Positions 1 to 8,090 are shown, counted from the first letter of the stretch. The stretch is DNA of 8,090 nucleotides from Actinomycetes bacterium (GCA_021841725.1 JAKCEC010000053.1:1-8090); one strand, 5' to 3'. The notes: generated by a model not told the origin, from the sequence alone. Program-made: numbers and translations.

Positions 1-556
1 CCGGCAGTGTGAGCGAGCGCGAGGGTCGGTCTCGCTCGTCGCGCACGCCGATCAGCACCGTGGCGAAGAGTTCCTCGCCCTCGATGCGCGCCCACGCGAG
101 GACGTCGAGGTCGTGGCGGAAGTTGCCCCACAGGGTCGCGGCGAGGCCGCGTTCTTCGAGGAGCAGGAGCAGGGCCATGGTCGCCATCGCCGCGTCGGTG
201 TGCCAGTAGGGCACGGGCCAGTCCTCACGACGCGTGAGCCCCGACGACACCTTGTCGGGTTGGGCGTAGCGCGTCAGGTAGTCCTGGGGCCGCGAGGTGA
301 CGATGACGACCCCGCCCGCGCGCGCCAGACCCGCGTACCGCCGACTCGTCGCGCGCCACGCGGCGTCGGTGGCCACCTCGAGGTAGGCGCCGACCAGGTC
401 GGCGCCGACCGTGCTCATGCGCACGCCCGCGCAGTTACCCGCCGTGGGCGCGCGCAGGGCCTCGGCGCAGAGGACGTCGAGGAGCCCCTGGTCGACGGGG
501 TCGCCACGAAAGGTCCGCGTCATGCGCCGGTGCGCCAGGAGTTCGCTGAAGTCCAC
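1..556 (-). CDS. Nitroreductase family protein (FMN-dependent), C-terminal end cut by window
   Basis: The minus strand is open for 185 codons from a GTG at 556 to the window edge. The protein opens with a typical nitroreductase N-terminus: a DFSELLAHRRMTRTF segment (residues ~2-16), then a PVDQGLLDVL helix and an APTAGN motif near residue 37, which in this family contacts FMN. A segment RYAQPDK...WPVPYWHTDAAMATMALLLLLEE follows around residues 92-130, then GLAATLWGNF, resembling actinobacterial nitroreductase-like proteins. The family usually runs 190-220 residues, so only a short tail is missing. Members reduce nitro, quinone or related substrates with NAD(P)H; the substrate here cannot be told. 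An in-frame TAA lies four codons before the GTG, so no longer start is possible. There is no Shine-Dalgarno sequence, which suggests a leaderless message. The gene diverges from the MoeB-like gene. Family assignment is good, function is generic. Confidence 0.85.
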   Translation of the reverse strand, partial: MDFSELLAHRRMTRTFRGDPVDQGLLDVLCAEALRAPTAGNCAGVRMSTVGADLVGAYLEVATDAAWRATSRRYAGLARAGGVVIVTSRPQDYLTRYAQPDKVSSGLTRREDWPVPYWHTDAAMATMALLLLLEERGLAATLWGNFRHDLDVLAWARIEGEELFATVLIGVRDERDRPSRSLTLP

Positions 557-562
557 GGGTGT

Positions 563-568
563 GGTTTA
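563..568 (-). promoter_or_regulatory. Possible -10 element for a leaderless nitroreductase transcript
   Basis: On the minus strand the hexamer TAAACC, preceded by TGC (extended -10 style), ends exactly 6 nt before the GTG at 556. That spacing would put the transcription start on the start codon, and it fits the absence of a Shine-Dalgarno sequence. The hexamer lacks the final T of TANNNT and I see no clear -35 element, so this is tentative. Confidence 0.35.
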
Positions 569-601
569 GCAGAGGGCGGTCGCTAATGTTGACTAATCCA
601 G

Positions 602-625
602 TAAGATTTCGTCGGACTGAAGGAG
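602..625 (+). promoter_or_regulatory. Probable -10 element and ribosome binding site of the moeB-like gene
   Basis: TAAGAT at 602-607 matches the actinobacterial TANNNT -10 pattern. It would place the transcription start near 613-614, giving a leader of about 17 nt. AAGGAG at 620-625 is a strong Shine-Dalgarno sequence 5 nt before GTG 631, and it decides the start of the gene against the in-frame codons further upstream at 559 and 586. No convincing -35 box is visible. Confidence 0.6.
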
Positions 626-630
626 CGACC

Positions 631-1794
631 GTGTCATCACCCCGAGATTTACTCAACGCCGCCAAGGCCGAGATCCGCGAGATCGACCCGCACGACGTCG
701 CCGCGCGCCTCGGCGACTACGTGATCCTGGACGTACGCGAACCCGACGAGTACCAACAAGGAGCGCTGCCCGGCGCGGTGCACATTCCGCGCGGACAGTT
801 GGAATTCGCCGTCGAGGGCCGAATCGTCGACAAGACCGCCGCGCTGGCCGTCTACTGCGCGGGCGGGGTGCGTTCGGCCTTCGCGGCCAAGACGCTCCAA
901 GAGCTCGGCTACGTCGACGTCGTTTCGGTGATCGGCGGATTCAACAAGTGGAAGGACGAGGGTCTGCCCTGGTCGGCCCCCGCGACGATGACTGCCGAGC
1001 AACGCGTCCGCTACCACCGCCACCTGCTCTTGCCCGAAGTGGGCGACGAGGGCCAACTCAAGTTGCTCGGCTCCAAGGTGCTCTTGCTGGGGGCCGGCGG
1101 TCTCGGTTCGCCCGCGGCCCTCTACCTCGCCGCGGCCGGCGTGGGGACCCTCGGCATCATCGACATGGACGTGGTCGACTCCTCAAACCTCCAGCGTCAG
1201 ATCCTGCACAACATGGACCGCGTCGGCATGCGTAAGGTCGACAGCGCCAAGCAGACGCTGACCGCGATGAACCCCGACCTCGAGGTCCGGACGTACGACA
1301 TGCGCCTCGGGGCGGACAACATCCTGGACATCATCGACGGCTACGACGTGATCGTGGACGGCACCGACAACTTCCCCACGCGCTACCTGGTGAACGACGC
1401 CGCGCTCGTGAAGGGGATCCCCGTGGTGCACGGCTCGATCTTTCGCTTCGAGGGCCAGGTGACCGTGTTCGCGCCCTACGTGGGCCCGTGCTATCGCTGC
1501 ATGATCCCCGAGCCGCCGCCCGCCGAACTCGCGCCCAGCTGCGCCGAAGCCGGCGTCCTCGGCGTCCTGCCCGGCATCATCGGTTCGATCCAAGCCATCG
1601 AGACGATCAAACTCTTGCTGGACCTCGGCGAGCCCCTGGTCGGCCGACTCTTGACCTACGATTCGCTCGATCAGAGTTTTCGCACCTTCAAGGTGCGCCG
1701 CGACCCCGAGTGCCCGGCCTGCGGCGAGCACGCGGGACCGATTCACATCGCCGAGTACGACGACCTGTGCATGCCCCACGCGGTGCCCGCGTAG
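631..1794 (+). CDS. moeB: Rhodanese-MoeB/ThiF fusion: sulfur-carrier-protein adenylyltransferase/sulfurtransferase
   Basis: Predicted cytosolic protein of 387 residues. Residues ~17-118 form a rhodanese domain (LDVREPDEY at 33-41, active-site loop CAGGVRS with Cys76). Residues ~120-385 form a ThiF/MoeB E1-like domain. Its nucleotide loop is GAGGLG (154-159); Arg189, Lys202 and Asp246 match the ATP-binding residues I recall for E. coli MoeB (73, 86, 130) at a constant offset of 116. Two CxxC pairs (Cys287/290, Cys361/364) fit the structural zinc site, and Cys304 lies in the SCAEAG motif of the conserved cysteine loop. The family adenylates the C-terminal glycine of a small sulfur carrier such as MoaD or ThiS; the rhodanese domain would supply sulfur as a persulfide, for molybdopterin, thiamine or cysteine synthesis. 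Which carrier is served is unknown, as no carrier gene is nearby. In MoeZ and MOCS3 the rhodanese domain is C-terminal; here it comes first. The symbol is by family only. Confidence 0.9.
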   Translation: MSSPRDLLNAAKAEIREIDPHDVAARLGDYVILDVREPDEYQQGALPGAVHIPRGQLEFAVEGRIVDKTAALAVYCAGGVRSAFAAKTLQELGYVDVVSVIGGFNKWKDEGLPWSAPATMTAEQRVRYHRHLLLPEVGDEGQLKLLGSKVLLLGAGGLGSPAALYLAAAGVGTLGIIDMDVVDSSNLQRQILHNMDRVGMRKVDSAKQTLTAMNPDLEVRTYDMRLGADNILDIIDGYDVIVDGTDNFPTRYLVNDAALVKGIPVVHGSIFRFEGQVTVFAPYVGPCYRCMIPEPPPAELAPSCAEAGVLGVLPGIIGSIQAIETIKLLLDLGEPLVGRLLTYDSLDQSFRTFKVRRDPECPACGEHAGPIHIAEYDDLCMPHAVPA

Positions 1795-1810
1795 GCGAAC
1801 CCGTCACCTC

Positions 1811-1851
1811 AACGCCGACGGCCGCGGGTCACTCCCGCGGCCGTCGGCGTT
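1811..1851. terminator. Perfect 18-bp inverted repeat, likely bidirectional terminator
   Basis: Bases 1811-1828 and 1834-1851 are exact reverse complements separated by the 5-nt loop TCACT. The repeat lies between the stop of the moeB-like gene (1794) and the stop of the convergent RDD gene (1873). Position and strength suggest a terminator for both genes. Neither side has a U tract, so it is not a textbook intrinsic terminator, but GC-rich actinobacteria often use hairpins without one. Confidence 0.7.
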
Positions 1852-1872
1852 GACGCGGGTGGTCCCGGGGCC

Positions 1873-2400
1873 TCAGGTACGGACCACGATGGTGCGCGCC
1901 AGGCGGTCGTGAATCGTCTGTTTGCGCGGGTTGAAGAGTGGGTAGAGGCAGTCGGCGAGCGCCAGCAGGCTGACCGCGGCGGTGAGCGAGCTCGTCCCGG
2001 TGCTCGAGAGGACTTCGAGCACGCCGTAGAACGCGATGAAGCCCCAGCGCACGGCGGCCTGGCGTACCGAGATCGTCCGCCCGGTCAGGGCGTCGCGCAC
2101 CCGGGTCTGGAGGGCCCGATTCCCCAGCGTCTGGCCGGCGGGCTTGGTCTGGAGGCCGATCATGTAGGCCGCCTGCACCCCGACGGCCACGATCTGACCG
2201 ATGAGGCTGCCGAGCAGGAGGTCCAGGACCAGGGTGGGCACGACCAGGACCAACGAATCGATGATGGTGGCGCCCACGCGACTCCACCAGCCCGCCAGGA
2301 CCGTCGTGACCGCGTCCGTGCGGGTGTCCGCGAGGACCGGCGTCCCACAGACGCGACACGTCGCGCCGTCAACGGGGGAACCACAGTTCGTACAGATCAT
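1873..2400 (-). CDS. Zinc-ribbon RDD-family membrane protein
   Basis: Predicted protein of 175 residues. It begins [10 protein letters not shown] and has four cysteines, Cys3/Cys6 and Cys15/Cys18, forming a short zinc ribbon. An RDD membrane domain covers ~35-175: [11 protein letters not shown] (Arg41, Asp48) leads into a hydrophobic stretch (~44-82), then GQTLGNRAL (89-97), another hydrophobic stretch (~119-156) and the closing [17 protein letters not shown]. Three to four membrane helices are likely. RDD proteins are integral membrane proteins, mostly of unknown role; some have been linked to ion or solute transport, but nothing here shows a substrate. I chose ATG 2400 because the zinc ribbon starts directly there, as is common in such proteins. 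In-frame ATG 2418 and GTG 2439 would add 6 or 13 residues without conserved features. None of the three has a well-spaced Shine-Dalgarno sequence. The gene converges on moeB and diverges from the mutase. Confidence 0.85.
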   Translation of the reverse strand: MICTNCGSPVDGATCRVCGTPVLADTRTDAVTTVLAGWWSRVGATIIDSLVLVVPTLVLDLLLGSLIGQIVAVGVQAAYMIGLQTKPAGQTLGNRALQTRVRDALTGRTISVRQAAVRWGFIAFYGVLEVLSSTGTSSLTAAVSLLALADCLYPLFNPRKQTIHDRLARTIVVRT

Positions 2401-2462
2401 CCCCCCAGTCTGTCCCATCACGGGGGCCACGGGCGTCACGGGGGGTGCGGACCCCCCGGGGG
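2401..2462. repeat. G- and C-tract region between divergent RDD and mutase genes
   Basis: The stretch carries C6 at 2401-2406, G5 at 2422-2426, G3 at 2431-2433, G6 at 2440-2445, C6 at 2452-2457 and G5 at 2458-2462. GGGGGGT (2440-2446) and ACCCCCC (2451-2457) form a 7-bp hairpin with a 4-nt loop. The same C tract could instead pair with a neighbouring G tract, and the four G tracts could form a quadruplex with one long loop. No obvious -10/-35 pair stands out for either gene. It probably holds both start regions; any regulatory role is inference. Confidence 0.45.
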
Positions 2463-2492
2463 AGTCGTGCGTACGCGCGACGAACGCCTAGC

Positions 2493-4078
<1,586 letters not shown>

Positions 4079-4082
<4 letters not shown>

Positions 4083-4372
4083 CGCTCCAGCACGGCACCG
4101 AAGTGCGTCACGGTCGGTGCGACCGCGTAATACGGGTGCGTCTGGCGGCGCCACGTCTCGAAGGACGCCGACGCGCGAAACGCCTCGTGCGCCGCGACAC
4201 TGTCCCAGCGGACGATCAGCAAGAACGTGGACGGGTCTTCGATCTGGCGGCGCACCTGCGCGCCGTGACAACCGGGGGCGGATTCGATGACGCTCAGGGC
4301 GGCCCGTATCGACGTCGCGAACTCTTCCTCGCGCCCCGCGGTGACGGGCAGCCAGGCGTGTTCGATGATCAC
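4079..4372 (-). CDS. Antibiotic biosynthesis monooxygenase (ABM)-fold small protein
   Basis: Predicted protein of 97 residues that begins (V)[17 protein letters not shown] and continues with a [10 protein letters not shown] turn, [20 protein letters not shown] (~46-65), then [12 protein letters not shown] and a final VTHFGAVL strand. This order of strands and helices is that of the dimeric alpha/beta-barrel ABM superfamily. Some members are cofactor-free monooxygenases, some degrade heme, and many have no known activity, so the fold does not fix the function. The start is GTG 4372, whose last two bases form the TGA stop of the upstream amidohydrolase (GTGA overlap), indicating translational coupling; no separate Shine-Dalgarno sequence is seen. 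It is the last gene of the three-gene minus-strand operon. Its stop overlaps the stop of the convergent mutase (4079-4082). Confidence 0.8.
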
Positions 4373-5523
4373 GAACGCGACAATAGTCGCGCCCGCAGCG
4401 CGACGTCGGTGGCGACGCCCACGGCGGTCTCGGCCAGCGCGAGCGCGCCGTCGATCACCGCCCGGTCCGCGTCGGGGGTGACGCACGCCGCGGTGAACTC
4501 GGGCTGGTGGTTCACGGCGCCGTTCGTCGGGATCGAGAGCAGGGGGTGAATCGAGGGGACGACCAGGGAGACGTTGGCCATGTCGGTGGAGAGGGTGGGC
4601 GCGGCGACGCCCTCGTCGTCGAGGGCGAAGGAACGTCCGAGACCCTGCGCCGCGACACGGTAGTGCGCTAACAGGTCGGGGTCGCTCACCATGTGGGTGA
4701 AGGTATTGCCGAGTTCCACGATCCGCACGGTGGCGCCGGTCGCGCGCGCGCCCGCGTCGAAACAGCCCGCCAGGCGCTCGCGCAGTTGCGCGAGTCGCTC
4801 GAGCGTGAGCGAGCGCGCCATGTAGCGCGCGACGGTGCGCCGCGGAATGATGTTGGCCGCGACGCCACCCTCGATGACGACGGAGTGGACTTGGTCCCCC
4901 GGTCGGAGTTGTTGGCGCAGCAGCGCGACGGCGACCTGGGTGACGGTGAGCGCATCGAGGGCGTTGACGCCCTCCCACGGGGCGGCGGAGGCGTGCGCCT
5001 CCTTACCCTCGAAGATGACGTCAAAGTGGTCGACGGCCAGGCACGTGGCCGCGAGACGATCCTCCGGCCAGGGGTGCACCATCATCGCTACGTGGGCGTC
5101 GCGAAAGTAACCGGCGTTGATCAGGTCGATCTTGCCGCCGCCGCCCTCCTCACTCGGGGTGCCGAGCAGGGTGACGGTGACGCCGACGTCGTCGGCCACC
5201 GCGGCGAGACCCAGCGCCGCCCCGAGGGAGGACGCGGCGATGATGTTGTGGCCGCAGGCGTGGCCCACGTCGGGCAGGGCGTCGTACTCGGCGCAGAACA
5301 CGACGTGCAGGTCGCCGCTCCCCGACGTGGCGCGGAACGCGGTCGGCAGATCGGCGATCCCGCGTTCGACGCGGAAGCCGGCCTCCTCGGCGGCGCGCGC
5401 GACGGCTTCGGCGCTGAGGAACTCCTCGTAGCCCATCTCGGGGTGCGCGTGGACGTAGTGACTGAGCGCGATCAACTCCTGCGCCGCGGCCTCGATGGCG
5501 CGACGCGCGACCTCGCGGCTCAC
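4369..5523 (-). CDS. M20 family metallo-amidohydrolase (M20D, ACY1L2/AbgB-like)
   Basis: Predicted cytosolic protein of 384 residues, full length for the family. Motifs in order: HAHPEMGYEE (25-34); CAEYDALPDVGHACGHN (77-93) with likely metal ligands Cys90 and His92; GTPSEEGGGGKIDL (121-134) with the catalytic/metal glutamate pair Glu125/Glu126; a VHP motif near residue 150; KEAHASAAPWEGVNALDA at the start of the dimerisation domain (about 175); and a C-terminal NHQPEF histidine. The GGGGKI stretch is typical of the branch with AbgB (aminobenzoyl-glutamate hydrolase) and mammalian PM20D2 (dipeptidase). The family cleaves amide bonds of N-acyl or dipeptide-like substrates with a divalent-metal centre. 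The true substrate is unknown; nothing nearby points to folate breakdown. It starts at GTG 5523, overlapping the TGA of the biotin carboxylase gene (GTGA), and its own stop overlaps the start of the ABM gene. Expression is therefore likely coupled to the carboxylase. Confidence 0.88.
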   Translation of the reverse strand: MSREVARRAIEAAAQELIALSHYVHAHPEMGYEEFLSAEAVARAAEEAGFRVERGIADLPTAFRATSGSGDLHVVFCAEYDALPDVGHACGHNIIAASSLGAALGLAAVADDVGVTVTLLGTPSEEGGGGKIDLINAGYFRDAHVAMMVHPWPEDRLAATCLAVDHFDVIFEGKEAHASAAPWEGVNALDALTVTQVAVALLRQQLRPGDQVHSVVIEGGVAANIIPRRTVARYMARSLTLERLAQLRERLAGCFDAGARATGATVRIVELGNTFTHMVSDPDLLAHYRVAAQGLGRSFALDDEGVAAPTLSTDMANVSLVVPSIHPLLSIPTNGAVNHQPEFTAACVTPDADRAVIDGALALAETAVGVATDVALRARLLSRS

Positions 5524-7265
5524 GCGATCACTGCCACGACGTCGCCGACGGAGACGCCGTCGCCCGCGCTCACGTGGATCGCACTGACGGTCCCGGCGCG
5601 TTCGGCGCGCACGGCGTTCTCCATCTTCATGGCCTCGAGGATCACGATGGTGTCGCCCGTCTCCACGCTCTGGCCCACTTCGACGCTGACCTTGATGATC
5701 GTGCCCTGCATCGGCGCGCTGACGTTACCCGAACCCGCGGTGGCCAGGGGGGCGTGGTGCGCGCGTCGCGGGGCGGCCGCGCTCGCGCGCGCGGGGGGAT
5801 CGCCGTCCTCGGGTAGCCACAGCGCGACCGCGACGCGTCGGCCGTTGACTTCGGCGGTGACGTCGCGTCGCACGAGGGGCGCCGTGGCGCCGGGTGACGC
5901 GGCGCCGGGCGCGGGGATCGACGAGAAATCCAGGGATTTCTCCACCCAATTGGTCGAGTGTGTGGCGTTGACGAAGTCGTCGTCCGAGAGGATGATGACG
6001 TCGGCGGGCAAGGTGGTCGACACCCCCTCGACCACCGTCTCGCCGATGGCGCGCAGGAGACGCCGGCGCGCGCGTTCGCGGTCAGGGGCCCAGACGATGA
6101 GTTTGGCGATGAGGTTGTCGTAGTACTGCGACACGGTGTCACCCACGGCGTATCCGGCGTCGAGGCGCACTCCGGGGCCGGCGGGTTGGTCGAAACGGGT
6201 CAACGTACCCGGCGAGGGCGCGAAGCGCCCCCCCGAGGCGTCCTCGGCGTTGATGCGCACCTCGATGGCGTGACCGTGGTGTTCGATGTCGTCTTGGCTC
6301 AGGGTGAGGGCTTCTCCCGCCGCGATGCGCAGCTGCCATTCGACCAGGTCGAGGCCGGTCACCATCTCGGTAATCGGATGCTCCACCTGCAGGCGGGTGT
6401 TCATCTCGAGGAAGTAGAACTCGCCGTCTTGGTACATGAACTCGACGGTGCCGGCGTTGACGTAGCCGCAGGCGCGCGATACCCGCACGGCGGCCTCGCC
6501 CATCGCGCGGCGCACCTCGTCGGGAAAGTTGGGCGCGGGCGATTCCTCGATGAGCTTCTGGTGGCGTCGCTGGGGGGAACAGTCGCGCTCGCCGAGCCAC
6601 AGGGTCGTACCGTGGGCGTCGGCCAAGATCTGCATCTCGATGTGACGCGGCCAGGTGAGGTAGCGCTCCAGGTAGCACTCGGAGCGACCGAAGTAGTTGA
6701 GCGCTTCGCGCATCGCACTCTCGAGGGCCGCTTCGGCCTGGTCGGGACTCTCGACTACCTTCATCCCGCGACCGCCGCCGCCGTAGGCCGCCTTGATGGC
6801 GACGGGCCACCCGACCTCGTTACCGAAGGCGACGACCTCGTCGAAGTGCGTCAGGGTCTGACTGCGGCCGGGGACGCCGAAGACGCCCGCCTCCTCCGCG
6901 GCCAGTCGCGACGAGATCTTGTCGCCCATGACCTCGATGGCCGAGGGGGGTGGGCCGATGAAGGTGACCCCCATGTCGGTGATCGCTCGCGCGAAGTCGG
7001 TGTTCTCGGAGAAGAAGCCGTAGCCGGGGTGTACGGCGTCGGCGCCCGAGCGCGCGACGGCGTCGAGGATGGCGGCGGTGTTGAGGTAACTCTCCGCCGC
7101 CGTCTGACCACCGAGGGCGTAGGCCTCGTCGGCCAGTCGCACGTGCAGGGCCTCGCGGTCGAGTTCGGAGTAGACCGCGACGGTGGCGATACCCATCTCC
7201 TGACAGGTGCGGATGACGCGGACGGCGATTTCACCACGGTTGGCGATCAGTACTTTCTTTAACAC
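5520..7265 (-). CDS. Acetyl/propionyl-CoA carboxylase alpha subunit: biotin carboxylase fused to BCCP
   Basis: Predicted protein of 581 residues. An N-terminal biotin carboxylase domain (KKVLIANRGEIAVRVIRT at 3-20, HPGYGFFSEN 79-88) leads into an ATP-grasp domain with KAAYGGGGRGMKVV (158-171), YLTWPRHIEMQ (202-212), GERDCSPQRRHQKLIEE (225-241) and EMNTRLQVEHPITEM (287-301). After a biotin carboxylase C-terminal domain and a Pro/Ala-rich linker (~485-515), a biotinyl domain carries EAMKMEN, with Lys547 as the biotin site. All catalytic motifs look intact. It uses ATP and bicarbonate to carboxylate its own biotin; a separate carboxyltransferase beta subunit, absent from this window, would pass the carboxyl to acetyl-CoA, propionyl-CoA or another acyl-CoA, so the substrate cannot be read here. 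The start is GTG 7265, 5 nt after GGAGG, matching the usual family N-terminus; ATG 7301 would add 12 residues. It is the first gene of an operon with the M20 and ABM genes and is divergent from the biotin ligase gene. Confidence 0.93.
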   Translation of the reverse strand: MLKKVLIANRGEIAVRVIRTCQEMGIATVAVYSELDREALHVRLADEAYALGGQTAAESYLNTAAILDAVARSGADAVHPGYGFFSENTDFARAITDMGVTFIGPPPSAIEVMGDKISSRLAAEEAGVFGVPGRSQTLTHFDEVVAFGNEVGWPVAIKAAYGGGGRGMKVVESPDQAEAALESAMREALNYFGRSECYLERYLTWPRHIEMQILADAHGTTLWLGERDCSPQRRHQKLIEESPAPNFPDEVRRAMGEAAVRVSRACGYVNAGTVEFMYQDGEFYFLEMNTRLQVEHPITEMVTGLDLVEWQLRIAAGEALTLSQDDIEHHGHAIEVRINAEDASGGRFAPSPGTLTRFDQPAGPGVRLDAGYAVGDTVSQYYDNLIAKLIVWAPDRERARRRLLRAIGETVVEGVSTTLPADVIILSDDDFVNATHSTNWVEKSLDFSSIPAPGAASPGATAPLVRRDVTAEVNGRRVAVALWLPEDGDPPARASAAAPRRAHHAPLATAGSGNVSAPMQGTIIKVSVEVGQSVETGDTIVILEAMKMENAVRAERAGTVSAIHVSAGDGVSVGDVVAVIA

Positions 7266-7405
7266 CAGTTCCTCCGCACGCTCGACCCAACGTTTTAGCA
7301 TTGCCGCCCTAAACCCTACCTGGGTGGTCCGGGGCGACACCGACGAACGCCCCGCGGGCCCCGCGCGCGCGTCGGCGCAGGGCCGGACTTGTCTAAGGTT
7401 TTGGG
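7266..7405. promoter_or_regulatory. Divergent control region of biotin carboxylase and biotin ligase genes
   Basis: This 140-bp gap holds both start regions. For the carboxylase (minus strand), GGAGG at 7275-7271 is the ribosome binding site, and TAGGGT at 7320-7315 is a possible -10 element giving a leader of about 40 nt; TGCTAAAAC closer in is an alternative. For the ligase (plus strand), TAAGGT at 7394-7399 fits TANNNT and ends 6 nt before GTG 7406, which suggests a leaderless message. A 7-bp inverted repeat, CGGGGCG/CGCCCCG (7330-7336 and 7348-7354), lies in the middle. It could be a regulator site or just GC-rich chance. The ligase has no DNA-binding domain at its N-terminus, so it should not itself be the repressor. 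Confidence 0.5.
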
Positions 7406-8090
7406 GTGACACACCTGGCGTGGCGCGTCGAACACCTGACGCGAGTGGATTCGACGAATACCTGGCTGGTCGAGCGCGCCCGCGCCGGCGCGCGCGAGGG
7501 CGAAGTCGTCTACGCCGACTTCCAGAGCGCGGGACGCGGGCGCCGGGACCGGACCTGGGTCGCGCCCCCCGGTTCCTCGCTCCTGTGCTCGGTCCTGCTC
7601 GACACGGCGCACTCGCCGGCGCCGCCCCCCTTCTTCGTCCTCACGGCGGCCCTCGCGATGAGCGAGGCGCTGGAGCGACTGACCCGAGTGCGCCCCGTCC
7701 TCAAGTGGCCCAACGACCTCCTCTTCGGTGAGGCCAAGGTCGCGGGACTGCTGGCCGAGGCGGTGGCGGATCAGGTAGTGGTGGGACTGGGTCTCAACCT
7801 GCGCGCGCTGGACCCGGACTTCTCGGCGGCGACCACGGTACTCGACGCCACCGGGGTGACCCTGCGCGCGCGCGAGACCCTCGACGCCTACCTCGAGGCG
7901 CTGGCGTGCCGTCGCGAGCTCCTCGCGTCGCCCGCCGGTGTCGCCACGCTGCGCGCCGAGTTCGCCGCGTCCCTCTCGACCCTGGGGCGCGCGGTGCGCG
8001 CCCAGCTGCCCACCGAGGTGGTGGCCGGCGTCGCCGTCGGCGTCGACGACGCGGGGGCCCTTCTGATCGACACGGGACGCGCGGTGCGCG
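7406..8090 (+). CDS. birA: Biotin-[biotin carboxyl carrier protein] ligase, monofunctional, C-terminal end cut
   Basis: The plus strand is open for 228 codons from GTG 7406 to the window edge. The sequence starts almost directly with the catalytic domain: DSTN (15-18), AGRGRRDRTW (42-51), which is the biotin/AMP loop, KWPND (100-104) with Lys111 in AKVAGLLAE, and VVGLGLNL (125-132). The conserved glycine and arginines of the loop are kept (Gly43, Arg46), while the last glycine of the E. coli GRGRRG motif is Asp48. There is no N-terminal winged helix, so this is a group I ligase that modifies proteins but should not repress biotin genes. Residues ~185-228 begin the small C-terminal SH3-like domain, which continues past the window. 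The enzyme makes biotinyl-AMP and transfers biotin to a lysine; the divergent carboxylase subunit, with its EAMKMEN motif, is an obvious substrate. GTG 7406 is preferred because a TANNNT hexamer sits 6 nt before it; a weak AAGG at 7395-7398 is the alternative signal. Confidence 0.9.
   Translation, partial: MTHLAWRVEHLTRVDSTNTWLVERARAGAREGEVVYADFQSAGRGRRDRTWVAPPGSSLLCSVLLDTAHSPAPPPFFVLTAALAMSEALERLTRVRPVLKWPNDLLFGEAKVAGLLAEAVADQVVVGLGLNLRALDPDFSAATTVLDATGVTLRARETLDAYLEALACRRELLASPAGVATLRAEFAASLSTLGRAVRAQLPTEVVAGVAVGVDDAGALLIDTGRAVR

Noticed and set aside
559..630. Upstream extension of the moeB-like gene (in-frame starts at 559 and 586)
   Set aside because: AAGGAG at 620-625 is ideally placed for GTG 631, the extra residues have no family match, and the extension would overlap the promoter region of the divergent gene.
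4693..6123. Long plus-strand open frame of 476 codons over the amidohydrolase and carboxylase genes
   Set aside because: It is antisense to two genes with complete family motifs, shows no recognisable domain, and long spurious frames are normal in GC-rich DNA.
5958..7262. Long plus-strand open frame of 434 codons opposite the carboxylase gene
   Set aside because: Its composition mirrors the antisense of the ATP-grasp coding sequence; no motif or ribosome binding site supports it.
7266..7301. Longer carboxylase N-terminus from ATG 7301
   Set aside because: GTG 7265 has GGAGG at 5-nt spacing and gives the usual family start (KKVLIANRGEIA); an AGGG before ATG 7301 is a weaker signal, though not excluded.

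Overview
The window is a GC-rich, gene-dense bacterial chromosome segment with eight protein-coding genes, two of them cut by the window edges. It has no RNA genes, mobile elements or CRISPR. Six of the eight genes appear to start with GTG, neighbouring genes overlap by 4 bp, and two genes look leaderless (a TANNNT-like hexamer exactly 6 nt before the start codon). With the protein flavours seen (actinobacterial-type biotin carboxylase-BCCP fusion, single-domain biotin ligase, split acyl-CoA mutase), this suggests Actinomycetota, perhaps an Acidimicrobiia-like lineage. The taxon is inference, not proven.

Layout, left to right: (i) a nitroreductase-family gene on the minus strand, cut at its C-terminal end; (ii) divergent from it, a MoeB/ThiF-type sulfur-carrier adenylyltransferase with an N-terminal rhodanese domain, ending before a perfect 18-bp hairpin; (iii) a small minus-strand zinc-ribbon/RDD membrane protein; (iv) divergent from that, across a run of G and C tracts, the large subunit of a coenzyme-B12-dependent acyl-CoA mutase without its B12 domain; (v) convergent with the mutase, with overlapping stop codons, a minus-strand operon in the order biotin carboxylase-BCCP, M20 amidohydrolase, antibiotic-biosynthesis-monooxygenase (ABM)-fold protein, both junctions being GTGA overlaps; (vi) divergent from the carboxylase, a biotin-protein ligase cut by the right edge.

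The coherent theme is biotin- and B12-dependent short-chain acyl-CoA metabolism. The ligase would attach biotin to Lys547 of the carboxylase subunit. That subunit, with a carboxyltransferase not in this window, would carboxylate acetyl- or propionyl-CoA. The mutase keeps the residues I associate with methylmalonyl-CoA specificity and could carry propionyl-derived methylmalonyl-CoA on to succinyl-CoA. The carboxyltransferase, the epimerase and the B12-binding mutase subunit are all missing here and must lie elsewhere if this reading is right.

I see no convincing previously undescribed system. The points most worth checking are the mutase's substrate-residue set in a split architecture, the translational coupling of the M20 hydrolase and ABM protein to the biotin carboxylase, and the N-terminal placement of rhodanese on the MoeB-like enzyme.
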